DNA of 64,000 bases, taken from assembly GCA_041395505.1 (NCBI GenBank), contig JAWLAG010000001.1, positions 496,001-560,000 on the forward strand. Reading direction: 5' to 3'. The translations under genes and the position numbers were made by a program. The notes beneath the pieces were generated by a model. It made no database searches. It saw nothing but the letters and a program-made list of their open reading frames with translations, and had not been told where the DNA came from. This document shows, piece by piece, positions 24,410-32,142 of the stretch (the first letter of the stretch is position 1; each line of letters opens with the position of its first letter). The DNA comes from Steroidobacteraceae bacterium. Its GTDB lineage: Bacteria > Pseudomonadota > Gammaproteobacteria > Steroidobacterales > Steroidobacteraceae.

Positions 24410-25144
24410 GTGAAGACGATAGGAATTCTGGGCGGCATGTCCGCTGTTTCGACGCAGATCTACTACCGTGAGCTCTGCAGATTGACGCAATCGCGACTTG
24501 GGGGCCTGCATTCTCCGGAACTTCTCATTCGCTCACTGGACTTCGCTCGTATCGAAGCGCTGCAAACTGAGGGCGACTGGGCCAGCGCGGGGTCGATACT
24601 GAACGATGCGGCAAAGGCGCTCGAACGTGGCGGGGCCGGGCTCGTTATTCTCGCTACCAATACGATGCACAAATTGGCAAAGGAAACGATGGCGGGTGTC
24701 GGACTGCCCTTTATTCACATCGCAGACGCAACAGCAGACGCGATAGCCAGACGTGGACTGCGGCGGCCTGGGCTCATGGCAACTGCATTCACGATGCAGC
24801 AGTCGTTCTACACCGAAAGACTGGCTGCGGCCGGCCTGCATCCGGTTTTGCCGAATGTTGCAGATCAGGAGGAAACACACCGTGTCATTTACGAAGAACT
24901 CTGTCGGGGCATGACCACTCGCGAGAGCACCGCCACCTACATCGCAATCGCGAAGCGTCTCGCAGAATCCGGAGCGGACGGTCTGATACTGGGGTGCACA
25001 GAGGTCGGCATGTTGCTGAACCAGGGTAACGTGGATTTGCCCGTATTCGACACGACATTGATCCATTGCGCCGCCGCTTTGGATCTGGCGCTTGAACCAG
25101 GATCGACGCCGGACTCTGGTCGCGCGAAGGAAACAGTCGGATGA
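24410..25144 (+). CDS. Aspartate/glutamate racemase family protein
   Basis: 244 residues from a GTG at 24410 (KTIGILGGMSAVSTQIYYRE, the family N-terminus). PLP-independent Asp/Glu racemases use two cysteines. Here the first position is Thr (LATNTMHKLA, where ACNT is usual) while the second Cys is kept (LGCTEVGMLL). The same Thr/Cys pair is found in E. coli YgeA-type L-Asp/Glu-specific racemases, so activity is likely, with a bias towards one enantiomer. Cytoplasmic. It stands alone, 15 kb from the D-amino-acid cluster at 39-52 kb. Confidence 0.85.
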   Translation: MKTIGILGGMSAVSTQIYYRELCRLTQSRLGGLHSPELLIRSLDFARIEALQTEGDWASAGSILNDAAKALERGGAGLVILATNTMHKLAKETMAGVGLPFIHIADATADAIARRGLRRPGLMATAFTMQQSFYTERLAAAGLHPVLPNVADQEETHRVIYEELCRGMTTRESTATYIAIAKRLAESGADGLILGCTEVGMLLNQGNVDLPVFDTTLIHCAAALDLALEPGSTPDSGRAKETVG

Positions 25145-25175
25145 AAAAGCGCCGGGAGCAAGGCAAGCGCCGGCG

Positions 25176-25610
25176 CTAGGGATCGTCCAGCGGATCAAGG
25201 ATTCGCAGATCGTTGAAGCGTCGAAAATCACGGTCGGTTGAGCACAGCACGGCACCGCATTCGATCGCTAGGGCGGCGAGTGCCGCATCCGTGATCAAGG
25301 GACCCGTGATCCGGGCCTCATCGACCTGATTGCGGAAGAGAGCCCAGAAATGATTGCCCGGCGCGAGTGTCGTGACGTTGGGCCGGACGAGCCACGTGTC
25401 GACGATGTCACAGGCGGCCGAGCCGGTGAGCGGTCGTCGCGTGGCCCTGGGGTTGGTCGCTATGCGCACGAACGCGAGGATCGTCTGCCAGGAAATCGCC
25501 ACTGTCTCCTGTTCGTTGAGTACGTCCTCGAGCCACTGGCGGCAGGTGCGGTTATGAGTGGAGCCGCTGTCGTAGGCGTACAGCAGAATGTTGGCGTCAA
25601 GTAGCTTCAA
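25176..25610 (-). CDS. vapC: VapC-type PIN-domain toxin
   Basis: 144 residues with a PIN ribonuclease fold: metal-binding Asp in MKLLDANILLYAYD, ILAFVRIATNPRA in the middle, and acidic residues in ITDAALAALAIE and CSTDRDFRRF. The Glu usually found in the second motif is absent, as in the VapC subfamily having FxRIxTNP. It should cleave a specific RNA (often tRNA) when free of antitoxin. The start codon overlaps the vapB stop by 4 nt. Confidence 0.88.
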   Translation of the reverse strand: MKLLDANILLYAYDSGSTHNRTCRQWLEDVLNEQETVAISWQTILAFVRIATNPRATRRPLTGSAACDIVDTWLVRPNVTTLAPGNHFWALFRNQVDEARITGPLITDAALAALAIECGAVLCSTDRDFRRFNDLRILDPLDDP

Positions 25611-25855
25611 CGATGCGCCGCACCCTCGACCTCATCCAGCAACGCCCCGATGTCATCATAGGAGTGGCCGCGCACGGGTCCGCCGAGATTGGTGGCCCTC
25701 ACCCGAAATGGCGCCGCATCCTGCACGGCCCGGCGCTGCGCCAAACCAGCGCGCAGATACTCATTCACGACGACCCCGAATGGTCGACCGCTGCGACGCG
25801 CCTCGGCCTGCAGGCGGCTAGCGACATCGTCATCCAGCGTAAGGGTCGTGCGCAT
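25607..25855 (-). CDS. vapB: VapB-type antitoxin (ribbon-helix-helix)
   Basis: 82 residues. The N-terminal RHH strand-helix (MRTTLTLDDDVASRLQAEAR) binds DNA and represses the operon. The C-terminal tail (RGHSYDDIGALLDEVEG) is expected to wrap the VapC active site. It is upstream of and overlapping vapC by 4 nt, the standard order. The gap 25856-26033 beyond its start shows no gene. Confidence 0.88.
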   Translation of the reverse strand: MRTTLTLDDDVASRLQAEARRSGRPFGVVVNEYLRAGLAQRRAVQDAAPFRVRATNLGGPVRGHSYDDIGALLDEVEGAAHR

Positions 25856-26033
25856 GATCGCAATGGTAGCGAGTAAGCATCATGATGCCTACGCATGCAG
25901 CCGCATCGGGGAACCGGTCATGCCGCCACCCGCCAGCGACGTTTACGAGCGATCCGCAAACACAGGTTGCCGGCATCCTCGCGTTAATGATCCAGATCGG
26001 CATCCGTTCCTTCGGACCGACGCGGGAACGAGC

Positions 26034-26540
26034 TTACTTCTTGCTGAACGCGTGAACGAGTTTGCCGTCGACCCACCAACCGTCGTCCCGCAACTCGTAA
26101 ACTGTGCGACCGACACGCAGTCGAGCGCCGGAAACGACAATGCTGGGCACCTGGTTGAACATGTCATTGATCAACAGCAACTTGTCCCCCTTGTCGGGAT
26201 CGAGCCGCAATTGGGCTATTTTATCGTCGAAGTAGACCACCTCGACTTGACTGTCGTAATAGCCCGGCTGGGCGGAGCTGCCATCGAAGGGATTAAAGCC
26301 GAGGGTGAAGTCGCCTTCGTGGTACACGAATCCCCAGTTACTGGATCCCTTGCTCGACCCGCCGGCTGCAGCTTGAGCTTCGGCGGACTCGTAGATGTAC
26401 CCGATCTCTTCGCTCTTGAGGCGGCCACCGAAATCCTTCAGTGGTTCTGATCGCGGGCTCTCAGGTGGCCAAGCGGCGCCGCAAGCCGTAATGAAAACAA
26501 ATTGGACAAGTATCAGCGCGATTCGGACATTGTTGCTCAT
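26034..26540 (-). CDS. Hypothetical lipoprotein
   Basis: 168 residues from ATG 26540; the frame is open further upstream but only this start yields a signal sequence. The N-terminus VRIALILVQFVFITACG has a lipobox (ITAC). The mature part is mixed beta/alpha with Gly/Ser linker AAGGSSKGSSNWGF and ends FSKK. No domain recognised. It is divergent from an amidohydrolase remnant, with 245 nt between. Confidence 0.6.
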   Translation of the reverse strand: MSNNVRIALILVQFVFITACGAAWPPESPRSEPLKDFGGRLKSEEIGYIYESAEAQAAAGGSSKGSSNWGFVYHEGDFTLGFNPFDGSSAQPGYYDSQVEVVYFDDKIAQLRLDPDKGDKLLLINDMFNQVPSIVVSGARLRVGRTVYELRDDGWWVDGKLVHAFSKK

Positions 26541-26785
26541 TTCAGTCTCCGAACAGGCTTCGGATCTTACGGCTACATCGTACCGCAGTCTGCCTGAAAG
26601 TTGGCGATGAGTCGGGAGCCATTCGTTTCGAGTCCGAGGAGCGGGTGACACACTTACCGATTGCGTAAAGCTCGCCAGCATCAACTTATTCCGCGCGAAA
26701 TACTTTCTTGCGGGATGACGTCCAAAGTAGAGCGTGGGCCATTCCACGGAACCTGGAGCCAACGTTCGTGTCTGGACTCGCATCC

Positions 26786-27172
26786 ATGATCATCGATGCC
26801 CATCAACATTTCTGTTTCGCGAAATCCGAATACGGGCTCGACGACTATTCACCTGACCACTATCTTGCCGATGTCGCGCCGCTGACACGTCATCTGTGCG
26901 CGACCGTCTTCGCCGAATGCAATACGCACTATGACCAGACTGTACGGGCCGAGCTGCAGTCGGTCGGTGAGACGCGCTTCGCGGCGGCGCTCGGTGAGAA
27001 ATTTGCCGCAGCACCGATTCGATTGGCTGCCGCCATCATTGCCCACGCCGATCCATTTGAGGCCTATTCACGAGCGCTGAAGCATCTTGACGAGAAATCC
27101 CGATTGGCAATTTTCGGGGGCAATGCGGCTCGCATTTACCGCGTCGAACCTGGGGACTGTGAGATTGGTTAG
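26786..27172 (+). pseudogene. Amidohydrolase remnant with internal deletion
   Basis: The reading MIIDAHQHFCF carries the D-x-H-x-H metal motif that starts Amidohydrolase_2 proteins (lactonase/decarboxylase types). About 95 residues of N-terminal sequence run to IIAHADPFEAYS, then jump to the family's C-terminal end (LAIFGGNAARIYRVEP). A normal member has ~280-330 residues; this one has ~128 and lacks the central barrel with its other metal ligands. The junction is in frame. It is almost certainly inactive. Confidence 0.7.
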
Positions 27173-27260
27173 CTCCACCGGATTGAGTCGCGAGCGGTCA
27201 GTGGCACCGTCCCGCGACACAATTGGCGTCGGTTCATATCGTTTGGCGACACAATGCCAT

Positions 27261-27851
27261 TCAGGGTTTGAATGGATCACTCGCTGGTTTTGGCGCCGCT
27301 GGGGCCGCAGTTGAAAACGGATCGGGCTGGATGGACGTCTTGTCCCCCTCCGAAACTCCGCCCAGACCACGATAGGCCTTCGCCAGGCCGGAGACATCGG
27401 CCGGTATCTGTCCGGGTCCAAGTCGCTCGCCGGTGCAGGGATCAGTCACCGGCGCTGCCGCCGCCGGTGCGCGCGAATCGGTCTGTTCACCGCAACGCTT
27501 TTCCTCGGCAAGCAATATCAGCCGCTGGAAACGCGCGTCATTCATCAATTGCATCATGGGACCCATCGGCGCATTGACCGGTGTGCCAACCCGCGCTTGC
27601 TGCTGCGCGAGCTTGCGCGCCGCGCACACATCCGAACCTGCCTTGGCGGCCACACGGTCCGCGCCATGCCTGTGCATGGCTGTGGCCATTTCCTCCGCGA
27701 TCTGCCAGCAGGACTTCGCGCGGTCGCCCGGCAGCTCGGGGCCCGGTTCGGCGATTTCGAACTCGTCGGATTCGGAGGCACGCACAGATGCGGTCAGCGC
27801 CACGCTACAGAGCGAGATCAAAACCGCAAGAATCGTCGTGCGCACTGTCAC
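27261..27851 (-). CDS. Hypothetical exported protein with DPF tail
   Basis: 196 residues with a signal peptide (TTILAVLISLCSVALTASVRA). The mature part is helical with Cys residues (SCWQIAEEMATAMHRHG; SDVCAARKLAQQQARVG; RCGEQT; DPCTGERLG). The last 30 residues are Pro/Ala-rich with PDPFS and SDPFK. The large exported protein encoded divergently at 32143 also has SDPFA motifs. It starts in a 4-nt overlap with the upstream gene, so it is the last gene of the sigma-kinase transcription unit. No domain recognised. Confidence 0.65.
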   Translation of the reverse strand: MTVRTTILAVLISLCSVALTASVRASESDEFEIAEPGPELPGDRAKSCWQIAEEMATAMHRHGADRVAAKAGSDVCAARKLAQQQARVGTPVNAPMGPMMQLMNDARFQRLILLAEEKRCGEQTDSRAPAAAAPVTDPCTGERLGPGQIPADVSGLAKAYRGLGGVSEGDKTSIQPDPFSTAAPAAPKPASDPFKP

Positions 27852-28507
27852 GTGCCGGATGCAGCGGCCGTCACGACCTCGGTTGCAACCTGCTCGAGCA
27901 GCGGCGACAACAGATCCTCGCCGTTTTCCTTTGCCTTCCTGTTGAACTTGTTCTGTTTGACGGCATCAGCCGAACCGGCTTTGGTCAGGGTGTAGCTCAC
28001 GATCATCGTGTCGCCCTTGCGCACGCTGTTCTGCTGCGCACCCGTCATGGCCTGCATCGCATCCTGCTGCGCCGACTCCATCGCCGCGGTGCTTGCGACC
28101 GAACTGACCGCCTGTGCGGCAACGACGCTACCCATGCCACCGCCCATGTTGCCCATCATCGGAACCGCGCTTGCGAGCGGCGCGAGGTTCTTGAGGAACC
28201 CGAGCCCTCCGCCTTTCTTCTGCTCAACGCTCGATTGCAACACGTAGGTACATCCCTTTTGCGCCGCTTCGGCGTCGATCTGCGCGGGAATGCGCGCGTC
28301 CAATCGGACGAGTGTCAGTGCAGGTCCCGCCATGTATTGACCGAGCGTGACCCGCACCGGCTCACTGACATCGGTCGGCGCATTGTTGCCCTGGCCGAGC
28401 TGGGCCTTCGGCAAGGCGATACAAACGGTAGCCGGCGTACCCGCGGCCTGGGCAAGTCCACAGGTCAGCAGGGTAACGAGAGTGGAAGCGGGCAGGTGCA
28501 GGCGCAT
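27848..28507 (-). CDS. Hypothetical exported protein with glycine-zipper stretch
   Basis: 219 residues from ATG 28507; an ATG at 28537 would add ten residues ahead of the signal. Signal peptide LPASTLVTLLTCGLAQAAG. The centre is rich in Gly/Met/Ala (FLKNLAPLASAVPMMGNMGG; SVVAAQAVSSVASTAA), resembling glycine-zipper segments that associate with membranes. The flanking segments look like an N-terminal beta-sheet domain (VRVTLGQYMAGPALTLVRLD) and a C-terminal helical end. It overlaps the following exported-protein gene by 4 nt. Function unknown. Confidence 0.65.
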   Translation of the reverse strand: MRLHLPASTLVTLLTCGLAQAAGTPATVCIALPKAQLGQGNNAPTDVSEPVRVTLGQYMAGPALTLVRLDARIPAQIDAEAAQKGCTYVLQSSVEQKKGGGLGFLKNLAPLASAVPMMGNMGGGMGSVVAAQAVSSVASTAAMESAQQDAMQAMTGAQQNSVRKGDTMIVSYTLTKAGSADAVKQNKFNRKAKENGEDLLSPLLEQVATEVVTAAASGT

Positions 28508-28609
28508 GGACGTATCCTCCGGAACGGTAACTGACATATCGCCTCTTCAATTCGGGCGACTCCATCAGGTATTCCGGGTTCCAATCGGCAGGGTTACAGC
28601 CCGGCTTTC

Positions 28610-31207
28610 TCAGTGGCAGCGAATTTCGGTCGCCGCTACCGAGCACAGGTCCGGCGGTCCATAGGCGCGCCAGTAGGCGGCGAGACCCCACCGTTCCGCG
28701 AGCTCGCCATAGCGTCGATCCGCCCGCAGTGCCGCGGTCTTCGGGGACCAGAGGTTCGCCATGCGGTACGAATAGTACTCGTCATCCACAAGGTCGAAAC
28801 TCGAGGCCGTGCGGTAGGCATCCTCGACGGCACCCAGCATCGAGTAGAACGTGGTGGCGAAAGCGGGCGTCATGATGGCTTCATGCTGGTGCAACCACGT
28901 GATGGCGGCCTCGCGCTGGGCCGCCTCGACAATGCCATCCACCAGAATTTGCTCGCCCGGAATTTCCTCCGCAGGCAGACCGGTGCGTTCCGAACGATCC
29001 TGGAACCAGGACCGCAACGGCTCGGTCTGGCCAAGTTCGAGCCGCACGATAGTCGCGGCGAGCGGACGCGCGGCACCGAGCTCCTCGGATTTTCGCCACA
29101 ATTGCAGCGCCTCGTTGCGATCGCCGCGCAGCGTCGTGAGCATCGCAAGCCACATCATCGGCTGCGCACTGTTGGGTTCGAGCGCGACACTGCGCCGCTC
29201 GAGCGTCAATGCCTCGCGCAGTTTGCCGACGCTGTACAGGTGTACCGCAAAGAAGTGCAGCGCCGACGGATCGCGAGGATCCGTTGCCAGCGCCTTTCTG
29301 AACGACACCTCTGCGTCGTTATAGTGACCATTCAATGATGCATCATCGGCAATCACGGCATGTGCTTCCGCAAGACGGGGATCGAGCTCCAGTGCGCGAT
29401 GCGCGAATCGCAGTGCGAGCGCCTGCGGATTGCCGTCCGGCGACGGCCAGCCCGGCGCCCAAAGTGCGTAGACGGCGGCGAGCGCGCCATACGCCTGTGC
29501 GAACCGCGGATCGAGCGTGACCGCTGCGCGCAACTCGTTCGCAGCCTGCTCCATGGTCTCGGGTCTTCGCCAGCGCAGCAGATAGCGGCCGCGGAGATAT
29601 TTTCGGTAGGCTGCGGGATTGGCCGTCAACGCAGTCGGCGACAGTTGCGTCTGCAGGGCATCTCCTATTTGGACCTGCAGGCTGGTCACCAGCGCTTGCG
29701 CAATCTCTGATCGCATCTCGAGCAGGTCGCGCGCGTCGGAGGCAAAAGTCTTGCGCCAGACATTGCGGCGATTCTGAACATCCCAGAGCTTCGCATGGAC
29801 CTCGATCGTCCTGTCGCGCCGCTCGATGTCGCCGCTCAGCATAAGCTCCGTGCCGAGTTCCGCAGCAGCGGCGGCGGGATCGCTCGCAGCGTCGGCATCG
29901 AAGCGAACACGAAATGGAACGACACTGAGCGTATCGACCTGACGGAGTTCGCGCAGCAAATCGTCCGTCACGATCAGCGTCAGGTCGTCATCGGCCGGAT
30001 TCTTAGAAGCATTGACGAATGGCACGACGCCGATTGATCTTGCTAAGGGCGCGGCGAGCGAATTCGCTCGCGTGTCGATGTCGCGTGTGAAGTACATCCA
30101 GGCGGCCAAAACAAAAACAAGCGACAAGGCCGATGCCACCTGGATTCCTCTGCGATGAGACAGTCGCTGCCATCTGAGTCGTACTCGCGCTTCGCTGCTC
30201 CCTGTCGTTTGCCAGCGCTCGATGTCAAGAGCCACGGACTCGGCAGTTGCGTACCGCTCGGACGGATGTTTCGCGAGACAGCGCAGCGCAATCGCGGCGA
30301 GATCGGCTGGCACCGACTGATCGAGTTGTGTAGGTGGCGCCGGAACGATAGTCGTTACGTGGCGCAATGCCTCGACACCATCGAGGGCGTCAATCGGTGG
30401 TCGTCCGGTGAGCAGTTCGTAGAGGATTGCGCCGAGGCCATAGACATCGGTGGCCGGCCCGACTTCGCCGAACTCGGCGCTCACCTGCTCGGGCGCCATA
30501 TAGCCGGGACTGCCGATCGCCGAGGCCGGGAGCGTCAATAGTCGATCGACCGTACGGAATTTCGCAAGACCGAAGTCGCACACCAACGGCTGGTCTTGGG
30601 CATCGAACAGGATGTTGCGGGGCTTCAGGTCGCGATGCAAAATGCCGCAGGCGTGCGCATGCGCAACGGCACGTGCGATCGCGGCAACAATTGAGGCAAT
30701 GGAGTGCCAATCGCCTCGCAGTCGTGCGATGCGTGCATCGAGCTCCCCGCCTTGCGCGAGCTTCATGCTGAAATAGGGCAGTCCTTCGTAGTCGCCCACT
30801 TCGTAGATGGGCAAAATATTTGGATGATCGAGCCGGGCTACCGCTTCGATCTCCGTCACGAATCGCTCCCGCATGCCCGCGAGACTCGCTAGCTGAGGCA
30901 ACATCACTTTAAGAGCGACAATTCGGTCGGCCGCTCGCTGGCGCGCACGATAAACAATTCCCATGCCACCGCGCGCGATGACTTCGAGCAGGTCGTAGTT
31001 GCCGATGCGTTTGCCTGACAACGAGGCCGGACCCTCGAGGTGCGCCTCGTGACCGCCTGCTCCTGACACGGGGTCTACGGTTTCGTCGTCCGCATCGCCG
31101 AAACCCAGCCGCAACAGACAGGCCACGCAAAGACCGTCAATACTGGTCTGCATGGAGGCGCCGCATTGCGGGCATCGAATGCTGGACATGTCGGAGGCAA
31201 CGCTCAT
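28610..31207 (-). CDS. Membrane Ser/Thr protein kinase with zinc ribbon and TPRs
   Basis: 865 residues. Domain order: N-terminal zinc ribbon (Cys12, Cys15, Cys27, Cys30); Hanks-type kinase at ~70-340 with the glycine loop ARGGMGIVY, Lys100 (VALKVM), catalytic Asp193 (HRDLKPRN), DFG at 211-213, and MAPEQ; one transmembrane helix at ~352-372 (VASALSLVFVLAAWMYF); an extracytoplasmic region with a TolB-like N-terminal domain (SIGVVPFVNAS), then TPR repeats to the end. All catalytic residues are present, so it should be active. An ECF sigma factor lies directly upstream and two exported proteins downstream, suggesting envelope signalling. Confidence 0.92.
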   Translation of the reverse strand: MSVASDMSSIRCPQCGASMQTSIDGLCVACLLRLGFGDADDETVDPVSGAGGHEAHLEGPASLSGKRIGNYDLLEVIARGGMGIVYRARQRAADRIVALKVMLPQLASLAGMRERFVTEIEAVARLDHPNILPIYEVGDYEGLPYFSMKLAQGGELDARIARLRGDWHSIASIVAAIARAVAHAHACGILHRDLKPRNILFDAQDQPLVCDFGLAKFRTVDRLLTLPASAIGSPGYMAPEQVSAEFGEVGPATDVYGLGAILYELLTGRPPIDALDGVEALRHVTTIVPAPPTQLDQSVPADLAAIALRCLAKHPSERYATAESVALDIERWQTTGSSEARVRLRWQRLSHRRGIQVASALSLVFVLAAWMYFTRDIDTRANSLAAPLARSIGVVPFVNASKNPADDDLTLIVTDDLLRELRQVDTLSVVPFRVRFDADAASDPAAAAAELGTELMLSGDIERRDRTIEVHAKLWDVQNRRNVWRKTFASDARDLLEMRSEIAQALVTSLQVQIGDALQTQLSPTALTANPAAYRKYLRGRYLLRWRRPETMEQAANELRAAVTLDPRFAQAYGALAAVYALWAPGWPSPDGNPQALALRFAHRALELDPRLAEAHAVIADDASLNGHYNDAEVSFRKALATDPRDPSALHFFAVHLYSVGKLREALTLERRSVALEPNSAQPMMWLAMLTTLRGDRNEALQLWRKSEELGAARPLAATIVRLELGQTEPLRSWFQDRSERTGLPAEEIPGEQILVDGIVEAAQREAAITWLHQHEAIMTPAFATTFYSMLGAVEDAYRTASSFDLVDDEYYSYRMANLWSPKTAALRADRRYGELAERWGLAAYWRAYGPPDLCSVAATEIRCH

Positions 31208-31245
31208 GGGTCCTCGGAGGGTAATCCGGAACTGTTGTCCCGGAG

Positions 31246-31962
31246 TTACGGCGCCGACAGGACGCGAAGAAGGTAGCGGAGTTCGTCGTCGATTTCGTGC
31301 GGCGCGGACACAGTCATCGCGATCTCCTGGCGCAGCAGCGATCGCAGCTTCGCGCGCATGCGATGCACGGTGACTTTGATCACCGACACGCTGACTGCGA
31401 GCTGTGCAGCAATGGCGTCGTAACGTTCGCCATCATCCGAGACAAGAAATCCCTTCAGTGCAGAAAACATTTCGGGTCGATCTGAATAGCTCGCCTGCAG
31501 CTGGGAGAGTGCGCGCTCCATCACGACGCGCGCCCAGCGTCGGTCGAAATCGCGTTCGGTGTCCATCGCCGGATCGAGTGCGCCATCGGTTGCAAGCCAT
31601 GCTTCGCTGGCATCGATGTCGAGCGAGACTATGTGCACCTTGCCGCCGCGGCGCTGCGCGCTTTCGAACTCACGACGATTTGCAATGTAGTACTTGAGGC
31701 AACCGAGCAGAAAGCCGCGGAAGGATCCCTTCAACGGATCGGCGCGGCCGATTGATTGCCGCTCGATGAGGTGCACGAAGAAGCCCTGCAGCAGGTCTTC
31801 GGCTTCCGTGCGCGAGAAGCCGCGTGCACGCAGGTGAGCGAATAATGGGAACCAGTAGGCACTGCAAAGGGATTGCAATGCCTTTCGGGCGGCCGGTTGA
31901 TCCTCGTCGGCCGCCAGGACGACCACGCTCCAGTGCGTGTCCGGAAACTTGTTCCCCGCCAT
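31246..31962 (-). CDS. ECF sigma factor of the kinase-associated type
   Basis: 238 residues from ATG 31962; the frame is open to 32157, but that overlaps the divergent gene. The N-terminus FPDTHWSVVVLAA followed by YWFPLFAHLRARG and AEDLLQGFFVHLIE is the region 2 pattern of sigma factors commonly paired with Ser/Thr kinases. Region 4 is QLAVSVSVIKVTVHRMRAKL. It is 38 nt upstream of the kinase gene, so the same operon. A perfect CACAGCTGTG palindrome (31973-31982) sits 10 nt before the start. No anti-sigma gene is visible; control may be by phosphorylation instead. Confidence 0.88.
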   Translation of the reverse strand: MAGNKFPDTHWSVVVLAADEDQPAARKALQSLCSAYWFPLFAHLRARGFSRTEAEDLLQGFFVHLIERQSIGRADPLKGSFRGFLLGCLKYYIANRREFESAQRRGGKVHIVSLDIDASEAWLATDGALDPAMDTERDFDRRWARVVMERALSQLQASYSDRPEMFSALKGFLVSDDGERYDAIAAQLAVSVSVIKVTVHRMRAKLRSLLRQEIAMTVSAPHEIDDELRYLLRVLSAP

Positions 31963-32142
31963 TTTGCGGTGACACAGCTGTGACGACTTTGCCCAGTATG
32001 CCTCGCCCGGGCGCTGCGGAATACGCGCTACACCCGAATTGTATGGCTTTCCGGCCACGGAGCGGCTTTGTAACCCCGGCGAACCGATACCGGAGTAGGT
32101 ACGCGGAACCGTCGCGCCTGGCGACGCGGGGAATTGGCTTCG

